Below are positions 42,551 to 52,712 of a stretch of 64,000 nucleotides of DNA, piece after piece. Both the position numbers and the translations under genes were made by a program. Positions within the stretch are counted from its first letter, which is position 1. Every line of letters starts with the position of its first letter. Source of the DNA: Buchnera aphidicola (Periphyllus testudinaceus) (GTDB taxonomy: Bacteria; Pseudomonadota; Gammaproteobacteria; Enterobacterales; Enterobacteriaceae). The DNA lies in the NCBI RefSeq assembly GCF_964059035.1, contig NZ_OZ060380.1, positions 372,001-436,000 on the forward strand. Direction: 5' to 3'. The notes under the pieces are model-generated. The model worked only from the letters and a program-made list of their open reading frames with translations. It did not search any database and had not been told where the DNA came from.

Positions 42551-43810
42551 TTAAAATATTTTTTTTTTAAAATTTAATATCATTTTTTTACCAAAATCCA
42601 TTTTAGACATTTTGAAATATTTTGCAATAGTTTGAGAAATATCAGAAAAAGTTTTTCGATGTCCTAAATATCTTGGTTTAATAAATTTGTTATATAATAA
42701 AATAGGAACATTTTCTCTTGTATGATCTGTTCCTTTCCAAGTTGGATCACAACCATGATCTGCAGTAATAATTAATAAATCATTTTGAGTAAGAAAAGTC
42801 ATAAATTTTAATAATTCTTTATCAAATAATTCTAATTCATTTATATATCCATTTACATCTCTTCTATGACCCCACATAGAATCAAAATCAACAAAATTTA
42901 TAAAAAAAAACACATTTTTTTTTTGTTTTTTTTTAAGACTTAAAACTTCTCTTTTTAAAGATTTAAAAATATCTTTAATAGAATATACAAGAATTTTTTT
43001 AGAAATCCCTAATCCTGAAAAAATATCAGAAATTTTTCCTATAGATATAACTAAACCATTTTTTTCTTTTAAAAATTTTTCCATAATAGTAATACTATTT
43101 GGTTTTAAAGAATAATCTTTTCTATTTCGAGTACGAAAAAAATTTTTATCTGTTCCTAAAAATGGACGCGCAATTACTCTACACACATTATATTTACTTT
43201 GATTTAAAATTATTCTAATTTCTTGACACAAAGAATATAATTCTTTTAAACCAAAATAATGTTCATGACAAGCTACCTGAAAAACAGAATCAGATGAAGT
43301 ATAAAGTATAGGATATTTAGTTTGAATATGTTGTTTACCATATAAATTTAAAATATCAGTTCCTGAAGAATGAATATTTCCAAGAAAATTTAATATACCT
43401 GTTTTTTGAGATATTTTTTTTAAAATATTTTTTGGAAAACTATTTTTTAAATTTTTAAAATATTTCCACTTATGAAATACAGGAGATCCAGAAATTTCCC
43501 AATGCCCAGAACATGTATCTTTACTAGTAGAAATTTCACTAGCATAAGCATAACTTCCTATAATTTTTTGATTTTTTTCAAAACCTTTAAGAAAATTTCC
43601 ACAAGATTTTTTTGTTGCTTTTGCTAAACCCAAAGATGTTAACAATGGAATTTGTAATTTTTTATTAAAAAAATTTAATTTTTTTCTTTTATTATAACAA
43701 TATTTTGCTATATTTCCTAAAGTATTTGACCCTTCATCATTAAATTTATATGAATCTTTTGAAGAACCTATACCTAATGAATCTAAAACTAACAAAAATA
43801 CTATTTTCAT
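42551..43810 (-). CDS. deoB: Phosphopentomutase
   Basis: This enzyme, of alkaline-phosphatase-type fold, has 419 residues from ATG 43810 (MKIVFLLVLDSLGIG; 407 in E. coli). A GAGA about 7 bases upstream supports this start over the ATG at 43822. The metal ligands lie in LDSLGIG, ITADHGCDP and DHTREN. It interconverts ribose-1-P and ribose-5-P, linking DeoD products to the pentose phosphate path and Rpe. Confidence 0.95.
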   Translation of the reverse strand: MKIVFLLVLDSLGIGSSKDSYKFNDEGSNTLGNIAKYCYNKRKKLNFFNKKLQIPLLTSLGLAKATKKSCGNFLKGFEKNQKIIGSYAYASEISTSKDTCSGHWEISGSPVFHKWKYFKNLKNSFPKNILKKISQKTGILNFLGNIHSSGTDILNLYGKQHIQTKYPILYTSSDSVFQVACHEHYFGLKELYSLCQEIRIILNQSKYNVCRVIARPFLGTDKNFFRTRNRKDYSLKPNSITIMEKFLKEKNGLVISIGKISDIFSGLGISKKILVYSIKDIFKSLKREVLSLKKKQKKNVFFFINFVDFDSMWGHRRDVNGYINELELFDKELLKFMTFLTQNDLLIITADHGCDPTWKGTDHTRENVPILLYNKFIKPRYLGHRKTFSDISQTIAKYFKMSKMDFGKKMILNFKKKIF

Positions 43811-43931
43811 AAAATTTCTCATTTTTATATAAAAATTTTTTTATTATTTAAAAACATATAAATTTTTTCGTAATTTATTTATAAAATATAAATAAATTAC
43901 GTTTATTAAAAATAAAAAAATATTAAAATAT

Positions 43932-45539
43932 TTAAATTTGTTTTATTTTTGAAAAAATTATATTTTTATATTTTGAAATAATTATATTTAATTTAAAAAT
44001 ACTAGTAGAAAAATAAACTATTTCATTATTATTATCATATGCTAAAGAAGAAAAATTTTCTTTTTTAAATTTTTCTAAAAATTTTTTATTATTAGAAGAA
44101 ATCCATCGAATACAAGATATATTTGTTTTTTTATAATTTGCTAATACTTTATACTCAAAATTTAATCTTTCTAAAACAACATCAAATTGTAATCTACCAA
44201 TAACTCCTAAAATTAAAGAATTATTTAAAAAAGGTTTAAATAAATAAACAACTCCTTCTTCTGATAATTGATTTAATCCACGTAATAATTTTTTTTGCTT
44301 AAACGAATCTTTTAAATAAACTAATCGAAATAATTCAGGAGAAAATTTTGGAATTTCAGAAAAACTAATATTTTCTCCTTCTGTATATGTATCTCCTATT
44401 TTAATATTTCCTTTACTATATATTCCTATAATATCTCCAGGATAAGCGTTATCTATTAAAAATCTCTTACCAGCAATAAAATTTACAGCATTATTAATAA
44501 TACTTTTAGTTTTAGTTCTTACATGATAAAATTTCATTCCTTTTTTATACTTTCCTGAAACAATTCTAATAAAAGCAATTCTATCATGATGTTTTAAATT
44601 CATATTTGCTTGTATTTTAAATACAAATCCAGAAAAGGTTTTCTCTATTGATTTTATTTTTCTTGTTAAACTATATCTATATTTTGGATAAGGAGCCCAA
44701 TCTACTAAACTTTTTAGAACATGATCAATTCCAAAATTACTTAATGCGCTTCCAAAAAAAATAGGTGTTTCTATTCCTTTTAAAAAATTTTTTTTATTAA
44801 ATTTAGTATAATAAGATTTAATTAAATCTAATTCTTCTTTAAGATTAAAAATTTCATTTTTTTTAAAATATTTGTTTAAAGTTTTATTTTTTAAATAAAA
44901 AATAAATTCTGTTAATTTATTATTTTCTTTTAAAGTATTTTTTATATATAAAGATACTTTTTTTTTATCTATACTAATAACTCCTTTGAAATTTCTTCCA
45001 CTCCCAATAGGCCAATTTATAGGTATACAAATAATTTTTAACTTATTTTCAATATCATCTAAAATCTTAAAAAAATCATGAGAATCTCGATCTAATTTAT
45101 TTATAAAAGTAATAATTGGAATTTTTCTTAAACGAGCTACTTTCATTAACTTTATTGTTCTTTTTTCTACACTCTTAGATGCGTCTATAACCATTATACA
45201 ACAATCTACAGCAGTTAAAACACGATATGTATCCTCTGAAAAATCTTCATGACCAGGAGTATCTAATAGATTTAAATGATGTTTTAAATAAACAAATTTA
45301 ATAATGGATGTAGTTACCGAAATACCTCTTTTTTTTTCAATTTCCATCCAATCTGATTTAGCATATTTTTTAGATTTTCTAGATTTTATTGTTCCAGCTT
45401 CATGAATAACTTTTCCTAATAATAAAAACTTTTCTGTAATAGTAGTTTTACCTGAATCCGGATGAGAAATAATAGCAAAAGTTCTTCTTTTTTTTATTTT
45501 TAAAATACTATTTTGATTTAAAATTTTTTTATTCATCAA
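43932..45539 (-). CDS. prfC: Peptide chain release factor 3
   Basis: This 535-residue translational GTPase (529 in E. coli) recycles RF1/RF2. The P-loop HPDSGKTT is at 26-33, DTPGHEDFSEDTYRVL and FINKLDRDSHD complete the G motifs, and domain II and III segments follow. It is dispensable in E. coli, so its retention in such a reduced genome is notable. Confidence 0.95.
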   Translation of the reverse strand: MMNKKILNQNSILKIKKRRTFAIISHPDSGKTTITEKFLLLGKVIHEAGTIKSRKSKKYAKSDWMEIEKKRGISVTTSIIKFVYLKHHLNLLDTPGHEDFSEDTYRVLTAVDCCIMVIDASKSVEKRTIKLMKVARLRKIPIITFINKLDRDSHDFFKILDDIENKLKIICIPINWPIGSGRNFKGVISIDKKKVSLYIKNTLKENNKLTEFIFYLKNKTLNKYFKKNEIFNLKEELDLIKSYYTKFNKKNFLKGIETPIFFGSALSNFGIDHVLKSLVDWAPYPKYRYSLTRKIKSIEKTFSGFVFKIQANMNLKHHDRIAFIRIVSGKYKKGMKFYHVRTKTKSIINNAVNFIAGKRFLIDNAYPGDIIGIYSKGNIKIGDTYTEGENISFSEIPKFSPELFRLVYLKDSFKQKKLLRGLNQLSEEGVVYLFKPFLNNSLILGVIGRLQFDVVLERLNFEYKVLANYKKTNISCIRWISSNNKKFLEKFKKENFSSLAYDNNNEIVYFSTSIFKLNIIISKYKNIIFSKIKQI

Positions 45540-45747
45540 ATAAAATTTTTCTCTTTAAAATGGATGTAAAATTATTTAAAATATTAATTTTTAAAAATAT
45601 TATATATATTTAAAATATATAATATATATAATTTTTAAAAACTAAATTTATTTAAAAATAAAAACATTAAAATTTAAATTTATTGATAAGATACTTTTTT
45701 AATAATTTATTATAATATAATATTATTTATTTTAAATTGAGTTTCTA

Positions 45748-46755
45748 ATGAAAAAAAATATTTATATTGCATATACCGGAGGAACTATAGGTATGAAAAA
45801 ATCTAATATTGGTTATATTCCGGTTTCTGGATTTCTTCAAAAACAACTAAAAAAAATGCCAGAATTTCATAAAAAAGAAATGCCAAAATTTACTATTAAT
45901 GAATATAATCCATTAATTGATTCATCAAATATGACTCCGAAAGATTGGAAAAAAATTGCAAACGACATTAAAAAAAATTATAAAAAATATGATGGATTTA
46001 TTATATTACATGGAACAGATACAATGTCTTATACTGCATCTGCATTATCATTTATTTTAGAAAATTTAAATAAACCAGTAATAATTACAGGATCTCAAAT
46101 ACCATTATATGAAATTCGATCTGATGGCCGACAAAATTTATTAAATTCTTTATTAATCGCTTCTAATTTTCCTATACATGAAGTAACATTATTTTTTAAT
46201 AATAAATTATATAGAGGAAATAGAACCACAAAAACTCATGCAGACGGATTAAATGCTTTTTCTTCTCCAAATTTACCTCCTTTATTAAAAATAGGAGTAA
46301 AAATAAAATATTCAAAAAAAAATATAATATTAAAAAAAAATAAAAAACTAATTGTTCATAATATAAAACATCAACCAATTAGTATAATTACTATATATCC
46401 TGGAATATCAAAACAAATAATGAAAAATTTTTTTTTAAAACCAGTAAAAGGCCTTATTTTATGTTCTTATGGAAAAGGAAATGCTCCTCAAAATAAAGAG
46501 TTCTTAGATGAAATAAATAAAGCAAATAAAAAAAAAATAATTATTATTAATTTAACACAATGTATTTCAGGAAAAGTAAATATGAAAAACTATGCTACTG
46601 GAAATACTTTATCTAATTCTGGAGTAATAAGTGGAAAAGATCTTACAATAGAAGCAACTCTCACAAAACTTCATTTTTTATTTAGTCAAAAAATTCCAAT
46701 AAATTTAATAAAAAAAAAAATTCAAGAAAATTTAAGAGGCGAAATAACTAATTAA
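45748..46755 (+). CDS. ansA: L-asparaginase I (cytoplasmic)
   Basis: At 335 residues (338 in E. coli AnsA), it hydrolyses Asn to Asp and ammonia. The catalytic threonines are in AYTGGTIGM near residue 10-15 and HGTDTMSYTASAL near 90. GNRTTKTHADG and NLTQCISGKVNM are conserved. No signal peptide is present, so it is the cytoplasmic type. In an aphid symbiont it could convert host-supplied asparagine to aspartate for amino acid synthesis. Confidence 0.95.
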   Translation: MKKNIYIAYTGGTIGMKKSNIGYIPVSGFLQKQLKKMPEFHKKEMPKFTINEYNPLIDSSNMTPKDWKKIANDIKKNYKKYDGFIILHGTDTMSYTASALSFILENLNKPVIITGSQIPLYEIRSDGRQNLLNSLLIASNFPIHEVTLFFNNKLYRGNRTTKTHADGLNAFSSPNLPPLLKIGVKIKYSKKNIILKKNKKLIVHNIKHQPISIITIYPGISKQIMKNFFLKPVKGLILCSYGKGNAPQNKEFLDEINKANKKKIIIINLTQCISGKVNMKNYATGNTLSNSGVISGKDLTIEATLTKLHFLFSQKIPINLIKKKIQENLRGEITN

Positions 46756-46843
46756 AATACTAATTTTAAAATTTTTTATTATAAATTTTTTTTAAAAAAT
46801 ATTCTAAATTAAAAGTTATTTTTTAAAAATATATTAAAAAATA

Positions 46844-47416
46844 TTAATAATAAGAAAAAGAATTAGGTTTATGTAAAGTAACATCAATGACTTTAGAAAT
46901 TTGAGGAAAATTATTTAATAAACGTTTTTCAACCATATTTTTTAAAGTAGAATTAACCATAGAGCACCCATTACAACCTCCTTGAAATTCAATCATTATT
47001 TCTTTTTTTTTATTTATTTCTTTTAAAAATAACTTTCCGCCATGCGATAAAAGAAATGGATTAATATTAATTTCTATAAAAAATAAAATTTTATTTTCTA
47101 AATCAGATCTTTTCTTTTTAAAAGACCTAATATATGGCGAATGCAACATTAATTCAAAATTTAAATTATTTTTTACTAATTTAATTTTAGATTTTTTCAA
47201 AAAAGGAATATCTTCTTTTTTAATATATACATTAAAATTATTAAATTTAAATTTTTTATCCATACTCGTAATATTTTTAAAATATATATATTCAATTCCA
47301 CAAGAAGCTTTTTCTGTTCCTGGATTATTGACAAAAATTTTTATATGTGTATTCATTTTTTTTTTAGATAATAATCGTGAAATATATTCTTGAGCATTTA
47401 TAGAAATTTTAATCAT
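46844..47416 (-). CDS. nfuA: Fe-S biogenesis protein NfuA
   Basis: At 190 residues (191 in E. coli), an N-terminal degenerate A-type domain starts MIKISINAQEYI. A C-terminal Nfu domain has the cluster-binding C148 and C151 in QGGCNGCSM. It delivers 4Fe-4S clusters to enzymes such as radical SAM proteins; HemW (52713) and MutY (54676) in this window carry such clusters. It is convergent with ansA. Confidence 0.96.
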   Translation of the reverse strand: MIKISINAQEYISRLLSKKKMNTHIKIFVNNPGTEKASCGIEYIYFKNITSMDKKFKFNNFNVYIKKEDIPFLKKSKIKLVKNNLNFELMLHSPYIRSFKKKRSDLENKILFFIEININPFLLSHGGKLFLKEINKKKEIMIEFQGGCNGCSMVNSTLKNMVEKRLLNNFPQISKVIDVTLHKPNSFSYY

Positions 47417-47578
47417 TTTTTTTATTTAAATAAATTATATGTATTAATTAATAAATTAATTTTATATGAAAAAATTATTTAAATATATAATTAATTAATA
47501 TAAATTTAAAAAAAAATTTATTATTATAATAAAAAACCATTTATTTTAATAAAAAATTTTTATTAATAAATAAAAAAA

Positions 47579-48331
47579 ATGATCATAAAAAAAAAAATAA
47601 CTTTAATATTTATACATGGTTTAGGATTTAATAAAAAAATATGGTATTTTTTTAAAAAAAAATTTGAAAAAAAATTTTTAATCAATACATTAAATCTTCA
47701 TACACCATATAAAAAAAATAATTTTAATATAGAACTTAAAAAATTTATTAAAAATAAAATATCTCAAATACCTAAAAATTCTATATTAATAGGATGGTCT
47801 ATTGGAGGAATTATAGCAACTTTAATAAGTTTAAAAGAAAAAAATAAAATTTTATTATTGATTACAATTGCATCTTCTCCATGTTTTAAAAAAAAAAAAA
47901 ATTGGCCTGGAATAAATAATTATCAAATTGATCAAATGAAAAAAAAATTATTATATAATTATAAAAATTCTATAAAAAATTTTATAAATTTTCAAAAAAA
48001 TAATGAAAATGAAAAAAAAATTAAAATTCTTTATGAAAAATTAATACATATGAAAAAAATTAATAATTCTTCATTAGAATTTAATATTAAAATATTAAAA
48101 AAAATAGATTTAAGAAATATGTTAAAAAAAATTAAAATACCAATTATTCGAATATATGGAAGTTTAGATAACATAGTTCCAATAAAAATATCTAAAATTT
48201 TAGATAATCTTTTAAAAAAAAAATCTTATATTATAAAAAAATCAAATCATGCTCCATTTATTTCTCATTTAGAAAATTGTTATAAAATAATTATAAAATG
48301 CATTAAAAAAAATGTTCCAAAAAACTTATAA
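47579..48331 (+). CDS. bioH: Pimeloyl-ACP methyl ester esterase
   Basis: This alpha/beta hydrolase has 250 residues (256 in E. coli). The catalytic triad is complete: S74 in IGWSIGG, D197 in GSLDNIVP and H224 in NHAPFISH. The BioH-specific IASSPCFKKKKNWPGI matches E. coli VASSPCF....WPGI. Lysine enrichment is extreme, with 14 A in a row at 47888-47901 in frame. In E. coli bioH is near nfuA (nfuA-gntX-bioH), and that neighbourhood is kept. Its partner BioC is not in the window. Confidence 0.92.
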   Translation: MIIKKKITLIFIHGLGFNKKIWYFFKKKFEKKFLINTLNLHTPYKKNNFNIELKKFIKNKISQIPKNSILIGWSIGGIIATLISLKEKNKILLLITIASSPCFKKKKNWPGINNYQIDQMKKKLLYNYKNSIKNFINFQKNNENEKKIKILYEKLIHMKKINNSSLEFNIKILKKIDLRNMLKKIKIPIIRIYGSLDNIVPIKISKILDNLLKKKSYIIKKSNHAPFISHLENCYKIIIKCIKKNVPKNL

Positions 48332-48349
48332 AAAAATATTATAAAACTT

Positions 48350-48405
48350 TCAATTTATTTAGATAATAAAAAAATAAAATCTAATAAAAAGAAAGTTTAT
48401 AAAAA
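48350..48405. terminator. Possible terminator hairpin between bioH and ssb
   Basis: An outer ACTTTC/GAAAGT pairing encloses TTAGAT..ATCTAA, between two convergent genes. Loops are long and A-rich and there is no clean U run, so this is a weak call. Confidence 0.3.
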
Positions 48406-48433
48406 TTATATATTTTAAAAAAAAATAAATAAA

Positions 48434-48937
48434 TTAAAAAGGAATTTCATCTTCAAAATCTATATTCGATTCATCAAGTAATGATTTTTTATTAACATTT
48501 TTAAATGAATTTGAATGTTTATTTTTTTTTAAATGTGTATTTTTTAAAGAATTTTTTTTATTATTTTCAACTGAAGAACTAGAATTTAATCGATTACCTA
48601 ACATTTGCATAGAACCATTAATATTTACAACAATTTCTGTAGTATATCTATCTAAATTATTTTGATCAGTCCATTTTCTAGTTTTTAATGAACCTTCTAT
48701 ATATACTTGTGATCCTTTTCTTAAATAATCTCCTGCAATTTCAGCTAATTTTCCAAATAATACTACTTTATGCCATTCTGTTTTTTCTTTCATTTCTCCT
48801 GTATTCTTATCTTTCCAATTTTCAGAAGTAGCAATATTAATATTTGCTACTGCTGCTCCATTAGTCATATATCTAATATCTGGATCTTGTCCAAGATACC
48901 CTATTAAAATAACTTTATTTACTCCTCGATTAGCCAT
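48434..48937 (-). CDS. ssb: Single-stranded DNA-binding protein
   Basis: At 167 residues (178 in E. coli), the OB-fold part runs over residues 1-115 ([42 protein letters not shown]). A low-complexity Asn/Lys/Ser linker follows, then the acidic tip DFEDEIPF that recruits partner enzymes. The linker is Lys-rich where E. coli has Gly, Pro and Gln. Confidence 0.97.
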   Translation of the reverse strand: MANRGVNKVILIGYLGQDPDIRYMTNGAAVANINIATSENWKDKNTGEMKEKTEWHKVVLFGKLAEIAGDYLRKGSQVYIEGSLKTRKWTDQNNLDRYTTEIVVNINGSMQMLGNRLNSSSSVENNKKNSLKNTHLKKNKHSNSFKNVNKKSLLDESNIDFEDEIPF

Positions 48938-49050
48938 ATTTTTTCTCTAAAATATATAAAAACTATTTTAATAGTACTATATTTAAAACATAAATGCTTT
49001 ATAATTAAAAACAAAATAACTTTTTATACAATAAAAATTTTAAAAAACTT

Positions 49051-50019
49051 ATGAAAAAAAAAATTTTTTGCGTTGCTCCTATGTTTAAATATACAGATAG
49101 ACATTGTAGATACTTTCATAGATTATTAACAAAAAATGCATTTTTATATACTGAAATGATTTCCACTCAAAATATCCTAAATAAAAAATTTAAATTATTT
49201 AAAAATAAAGATAAAAAAAAAAAAGTTTCTTTACAAATTATTGGAAATAATCCAGAAAATTTAGCAAAATGCGCACACATAGCATATAAAAAAAAATATA
49301 ACGAAATTAATATAAATATCGGTTGCCCATCACCTTATATGACAAAAAATAATTTAGGAGTTTCTTTAATGAAACACACTAAAATTATTACTCAAGCATT
49401 AAATAAAATTTATAATTCTTCACCTATTCCAATTAGTATTAAAACAAGAACAGGATTTAATAATAATAATACATATAATTTTTTAAAAGATTTCATTCAT
49501 GAAACATCACATAATAAATTATGCAAAATTTTTATTATTCATGCAAGAAACGCTATTCTAAATAAAAATTTTAGTACAAAAAAAAATAGAACAATACCTT
49601 CACTAAAATATAAATATGTATATAAATTAAAAAAAGATTTTCCTCACTTAAAATTTATTATCAATGGAGGAATAAATACAATTTTAGAAATAAAAAAACA
49701 TTTTAAAAAAGTTGATGGAGTTATGATGGGAAGAGGAATTTATAAAAATCCATTTCTTTTAAATAAAATTGATTTTAAAATATTTCATGAAAAAAAAAAA
49801 AAAAGAAAAGAAATAATTAAAAAAATGTCAATATATATTGAAAAAGAAATACAAAAAAAAACATCAATAAAATCAATAATTCGTCATATGAACGGAATAT
49901 TTTATAATAAAAAAGGATCGAAAAAATGGAAAAATAAACTAAATAATATAAATAAAAAAAATAAAATAATAAATATAAAAAAACATTTCAAAAAAATATA
50001 TTTCTCATGCAAAAATTAA
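49051..50019 (+). CDS. dusA: tRNA-dihydrouridine synthase A (active-site Cys replaced by Ser)
   Basis: This 322-residue FMN enzyme reduces uridines of the tRNA D loop. The DusA match is clear: CVAPMFKYTDRHCRYFHRLL, LYTEMIST, SLQIIGNNPENLAKCA, ININIGCPSPY, IKTRTGF, FIIHARNA, INGGI, GVMMGRG. Odd: where the family has the proton-donor Cys (E. coli FGACLM) this reads LGVSLM, with Ser105 (TCT, 49363-49365). The C-terminal helical tail is short and Lys/Asn-rich, with 15 A at 49790-49804. The protein may still bind tRNA, but its activity is doubtful. Confidence 0.93.
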   Translation: MKKKIFCVAPMFKYTDRHCRYFHRLLTKNAFLYTEMISTQNILNKKFKLFKNKDKKKKVSLQIIGNNPENLAKCAHIAYKKKYNEININIGCPSPYMTKNNLGVSLMKHTKIITQALNKIYNSSPIPISIKTRTGFNNNNTYNFLKDFIHETSHNKLCKIFIIHARNAILNKNFSTKKNRTIPSLKYKYVYKLKKDFPHLKFIINGGINTILEIKKHFKKVDGVMMGRGIYKNPFLLNKIDFKIFHEKKKKRKEIIKKMSIYIEKEIQKKTSIKSIIRHMNGIFYNKKGSKKWKNKLNNINKKNKIINIKKHFKKIYFSCKN

Positions 50020-50054
50020 TTTTTCTTAAAAAATATCTATAGAGACAAAATTTC

Positions 50055-51449
50055 ATGTATATAAAAAATCAAAAAAAATATTTATTTAATAATAAAAAAA
50101 TTCCTCCTTATTCGATAGAAGCAGAAAAATCAGTATTAGGTGGATTAATGTTAAATAATGAAAAATGGGATGAAATTTTAGAATTAATAACAAATAAAGA
50201 TTTCTTTAATCCTTCACATAAAATTATATTTAACGAAATGAAAAATTTAATAAATAAAGGAAAACCAATAGATTTAATAACATTATCAGAATCATTAAAG
50301 AAAAAAAAGAAATTAAAAAAAATTGGAGAATTTTCTTATTTAGCTGAATTATCTAAAAATACTTTTAGTATCTCAAACATTTTAGAATATTCTAAAATAA
50401 TTAGAGAACATTCAATAATGAGAAAACTAATTATTACTGCAAATAAAATTGAAAATTTAGGATATTTTCCAAATGGAAAAAATAGTTCAGAAATATTAAA
50501 TTATGCAGAATCTATAATATTTAAAATGTCTGAAAAAAAAAGAAAAAATCAAGATGGTCCTAAAAACATTGAAGAAATTTTAAATACTACTGTTTCTCAA
50601 CTAGAAAAACTATTAAAAAACCCAAATAAAAAAATTACAGGAATAGACACAGGATATAAAGATTTAAATAAAAAAACTTTTGGATTACAAAAATCAGATT
50701 TAATAATAATAGCTTCTCGACCATCTATGGGGAAAACTACTTTTGCAATGAATTTATGTGAAAATGCATCTATGATTTATAAAAAACCAATTTTAATTTT
50801 TAGTTTAGAAATGCCTAGTGAACAAATAATGATAAAAATGCTATCTTCATTATCAAGAGTTGACCAAACAAATATACGTACAGGTCAAATTAGTGATAAA
50901 GAATGGTCAAGAATATCTAGTACAATACAAATTTTAATAAAAAAAAAAAATATATATATTGATGATTCTTCTAACTTAACTCCAAATGAAATTAAATCAA
51001 GAGCTCGTCGTATATATAGAGAAAATAATGGTATTAGTTTAATAATGATAGATTATTTACAATTAATGAACGTTCCATCTTTTTCTGAAAATAGAACTTT
51101 AGAAATAGCTGAAATATCAAAAAACTTAAAATCACTTGCTAAAGAACTAAAAGTACCTATTATTGCTTTATCTCAATTAAATAGATCCTTAGAACAAAGA
51201 TCAGATAAAAGACCTCTGAATTCTGATTTAAGAGAATCTGGATCAATAGAACAAGATGCAGATTTAATTATGTTTATATATAGAGATGAAGTATATAATC
51301 AAGATACTACTCTAAAAGGAATAGCTGAAGTAATTATTGGTAAACAAAGAAATGGACCGATAGGAAAAATAAATTTAACTTTTAACGGAAATTTTTCTAG
51401 ATTTGATAATTATGCTGACAACTTATATGATGATTATAGTTCAAAATAA
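50055..51449 (+). CDS. dnaB: Replicative DNA helicase DnaB
   Basis: At 464 residues (471 in E. coli), the N-terminal domain starts PPYSIEAEKSVLGGLML. A linker helix leads to the RecA-like domain with Walker A SRPSMGKTT near 220, MIDYLQLM as Walker B and SQLNRSLEQR. There is no intein. The DnaX made here lacks the tau domain that would tether DnaB to the polymerase. The gene follows dusA; the E. coli order is similar (dusA-pspG-qor-dnaB). Confidence 0.97.
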   Translation: MYIKNQKKYLFNNKKIPPYSIEAEKSVLGGLMLNNEKWDEILELITNKDFFNPSHKIIFNEMKNLINKGKPIDLITLSESLKKKKKLKKIGEFSYLAELSKNTFSISNILEYSKIIREHSIMRKLIITANKIENLGYFPNGKNSSEILNYAESIIFKMSEKKRKNQDGPKNIEEILNTTVSQLEKLLKNPNKKITGIDTGYKDLNKKTFGLQKSDLIIIASRPSMGKTTFAMNLCENASMIYKKPILIFSLEMPSEQIMIKMLSSLSRVDQTNIRTGQISDKEWSRISSTIQILIKKKNIYIDDSSNLTPNEIKSRARRIYRENNGISLIMIDYLQLMNVPSFSENRTLEIAEISKNLKSLAKELKVPIIALSQLNRSLEQRSDKRPLNSDLRESGSIEQDADLIMFIYRDEVYNQDTTLKGIAEVIIGKQRNGPIGKINLTFNGNFSRFDNYADNLYDDYSSK

Positions 51450-51545
51450 ACATTTAAAATTTTTATAAAATTAAAATTTTAATATTAATTCAATTAATTT
51501 TTTTATTACGTATTTATTATGTAATAAAATCCATATAAAAAATTT

Positions 51546-52121
51546 ATGAAAATAAAAAATTTTAGAAATCATTTATTAATATCTATGCCCAATATAAATA
51601 ATACAATATTTTTTAAAACAGTAATATATATATATCAAAACGACAAATTTGGAACAAAAGGAATAATTATAAATAAAAAAATAAAAAATCTAAAACTAAA
51701 AAAAATTTTTGAACAAATAAAAATAAATAAAAAAAATAAAAATTTTTTTAAAAAAAATAAAAAACCAATACTATTTGGAGGGCCTTTAGAAAAAAATAAA
51801 GGATTTATAATTCACAAATTTAAAAAAAATTTTTTATCAAATATATACTCTTCACCATCAATTTCTATTACATTTTCAAAAGACATTTTAAAATATTTAA
51901 TTAAAAAAAAAAAATATAAAAAAACTTTAATTTCTTTAGGTTATTGTTCATGGGAAAAAAATCAATTAGAATATGAAATATTAAATAATTATTGGCTATT
52001 AACAACTTCTAATAATGAAATTTTATTTCATACTTCTCTAAAAAAAAAATGGAAAAAATCACTAAAAAAAATAGGAATTACAAATCCCTATAGATTAAAT
52101 ATAGAAACTGGAAATATATAA
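51546..52121 (+). CDS. yqgE: YqgE/AlgH family protein
   Basis: At 191 residues (187 in E. coli), it has NHLLISMPNINNTIFFKTVIYI, the GTKGIIINK motif, PILFGGPLEKNKGFIIH, LISLGYCSWEKNQLEYEI and NYWLLT. The biochemical role is unknown. One base separates it from ruvX, the same pair as in E. coli, which suggests translational coupling. Confidence 0.92.
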   Translation: MKIKNFRNHLLISMPNINNTIFFKTVIYIYQNDKFGTKGIIINKKIKNLKLKKIFEQIKINKKNKNFFKKNKKPILFGGPLEKNKGFIIHKFKKNFLSNIYSSPSISITFSKDILKYLIKKKKYKKTLISLGYCSWEKNQLEYEILNNYWLLTTSNNEILFHTSLKKKWKKSLKKIGITNPYRLNIETGNI

Positions 52122-52122
52122 A

Positions 52123-52545
52123 ATGATAGTTCTATCTTTTGATTTTGGAACAAAAAAAATCGGTATAGCAATAGGTGAATGCATTACTTATTCTACTCGA
52201 ATCTTAAAAACAATTTCTAATAAAAAAAACTATATTACAGACATAAAAGAAATTATAAATTATTGGAAACCAAAAAAAATAATTGTTGGTTTTCCATTAA
52301 ATGTTTATGGAAAAAAACAAAAAATCACTAAAAAAGTAGAAAAATTTTCATCTAAATTACTTAAAAAATTTAAAATTCCTATTATATTGCACGATGAAAG
52401 ATTTACTACTATTGAAGCAAAAAATTTATTATTTACAAAAGGAGGAAAAAAAGAACTAACAAAAAATAAAATTAATTCTACTTCTGCTCAAATTATTTTA
52501 AAAAGTTGGTTTTACGAAAAATTTAATGAAAAATATAAAAAATAA
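52123..52545 (+). CDS. ruvX: Putative pre-16S rRNA nuclease RuvX/YqgF
   Basis: At 140 residues (138 in E. coli), this RNase-H-fold protein has the acidic sites LSFDFGTKKIGIAIG, VGFPLNVYGK and HDERFTTIEA. It is thought to mature the 5' end of 16S rRNA. The 16S gene lies outside this window. Its neighbour is yqgE. Confidence 0.93.
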   Translation: MIVLSFDFGTKKIGIAIGECITYSTRILKTISNKKNYITDIKEIINYWKPKKIIVGFPLNVYGKKQKITKKVEKFSSKLLKKFKIPIILHDERFTTIEAKNLLFTKGGKKELTKNKINSTSAQIILKSWFYEKFNEKYKK

Positions 52546-52712
52546 AATAAAAAAAAAATATTAAAAATACTTATAAAAAAAAATAAAAATTAAAAATTTT
52601 TATTTAAAAAAATAATTTTATATAAAAAAATTTCTTTACAAAAAAAATATTTAAATAAAACCTTCAAAAATTAATTATTTTATAAAAATAAAATTATTAA
52701 AAGAGAAAATAC

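Noticed and set aside
45590..45650. TATATA-rich stretch upstream of ansA as a replication or regulatory repeat
   Set aside because: The imperfect A/T palindromes are of the kind expected by chance in this base composition, and there are no DnaA-like boxes.
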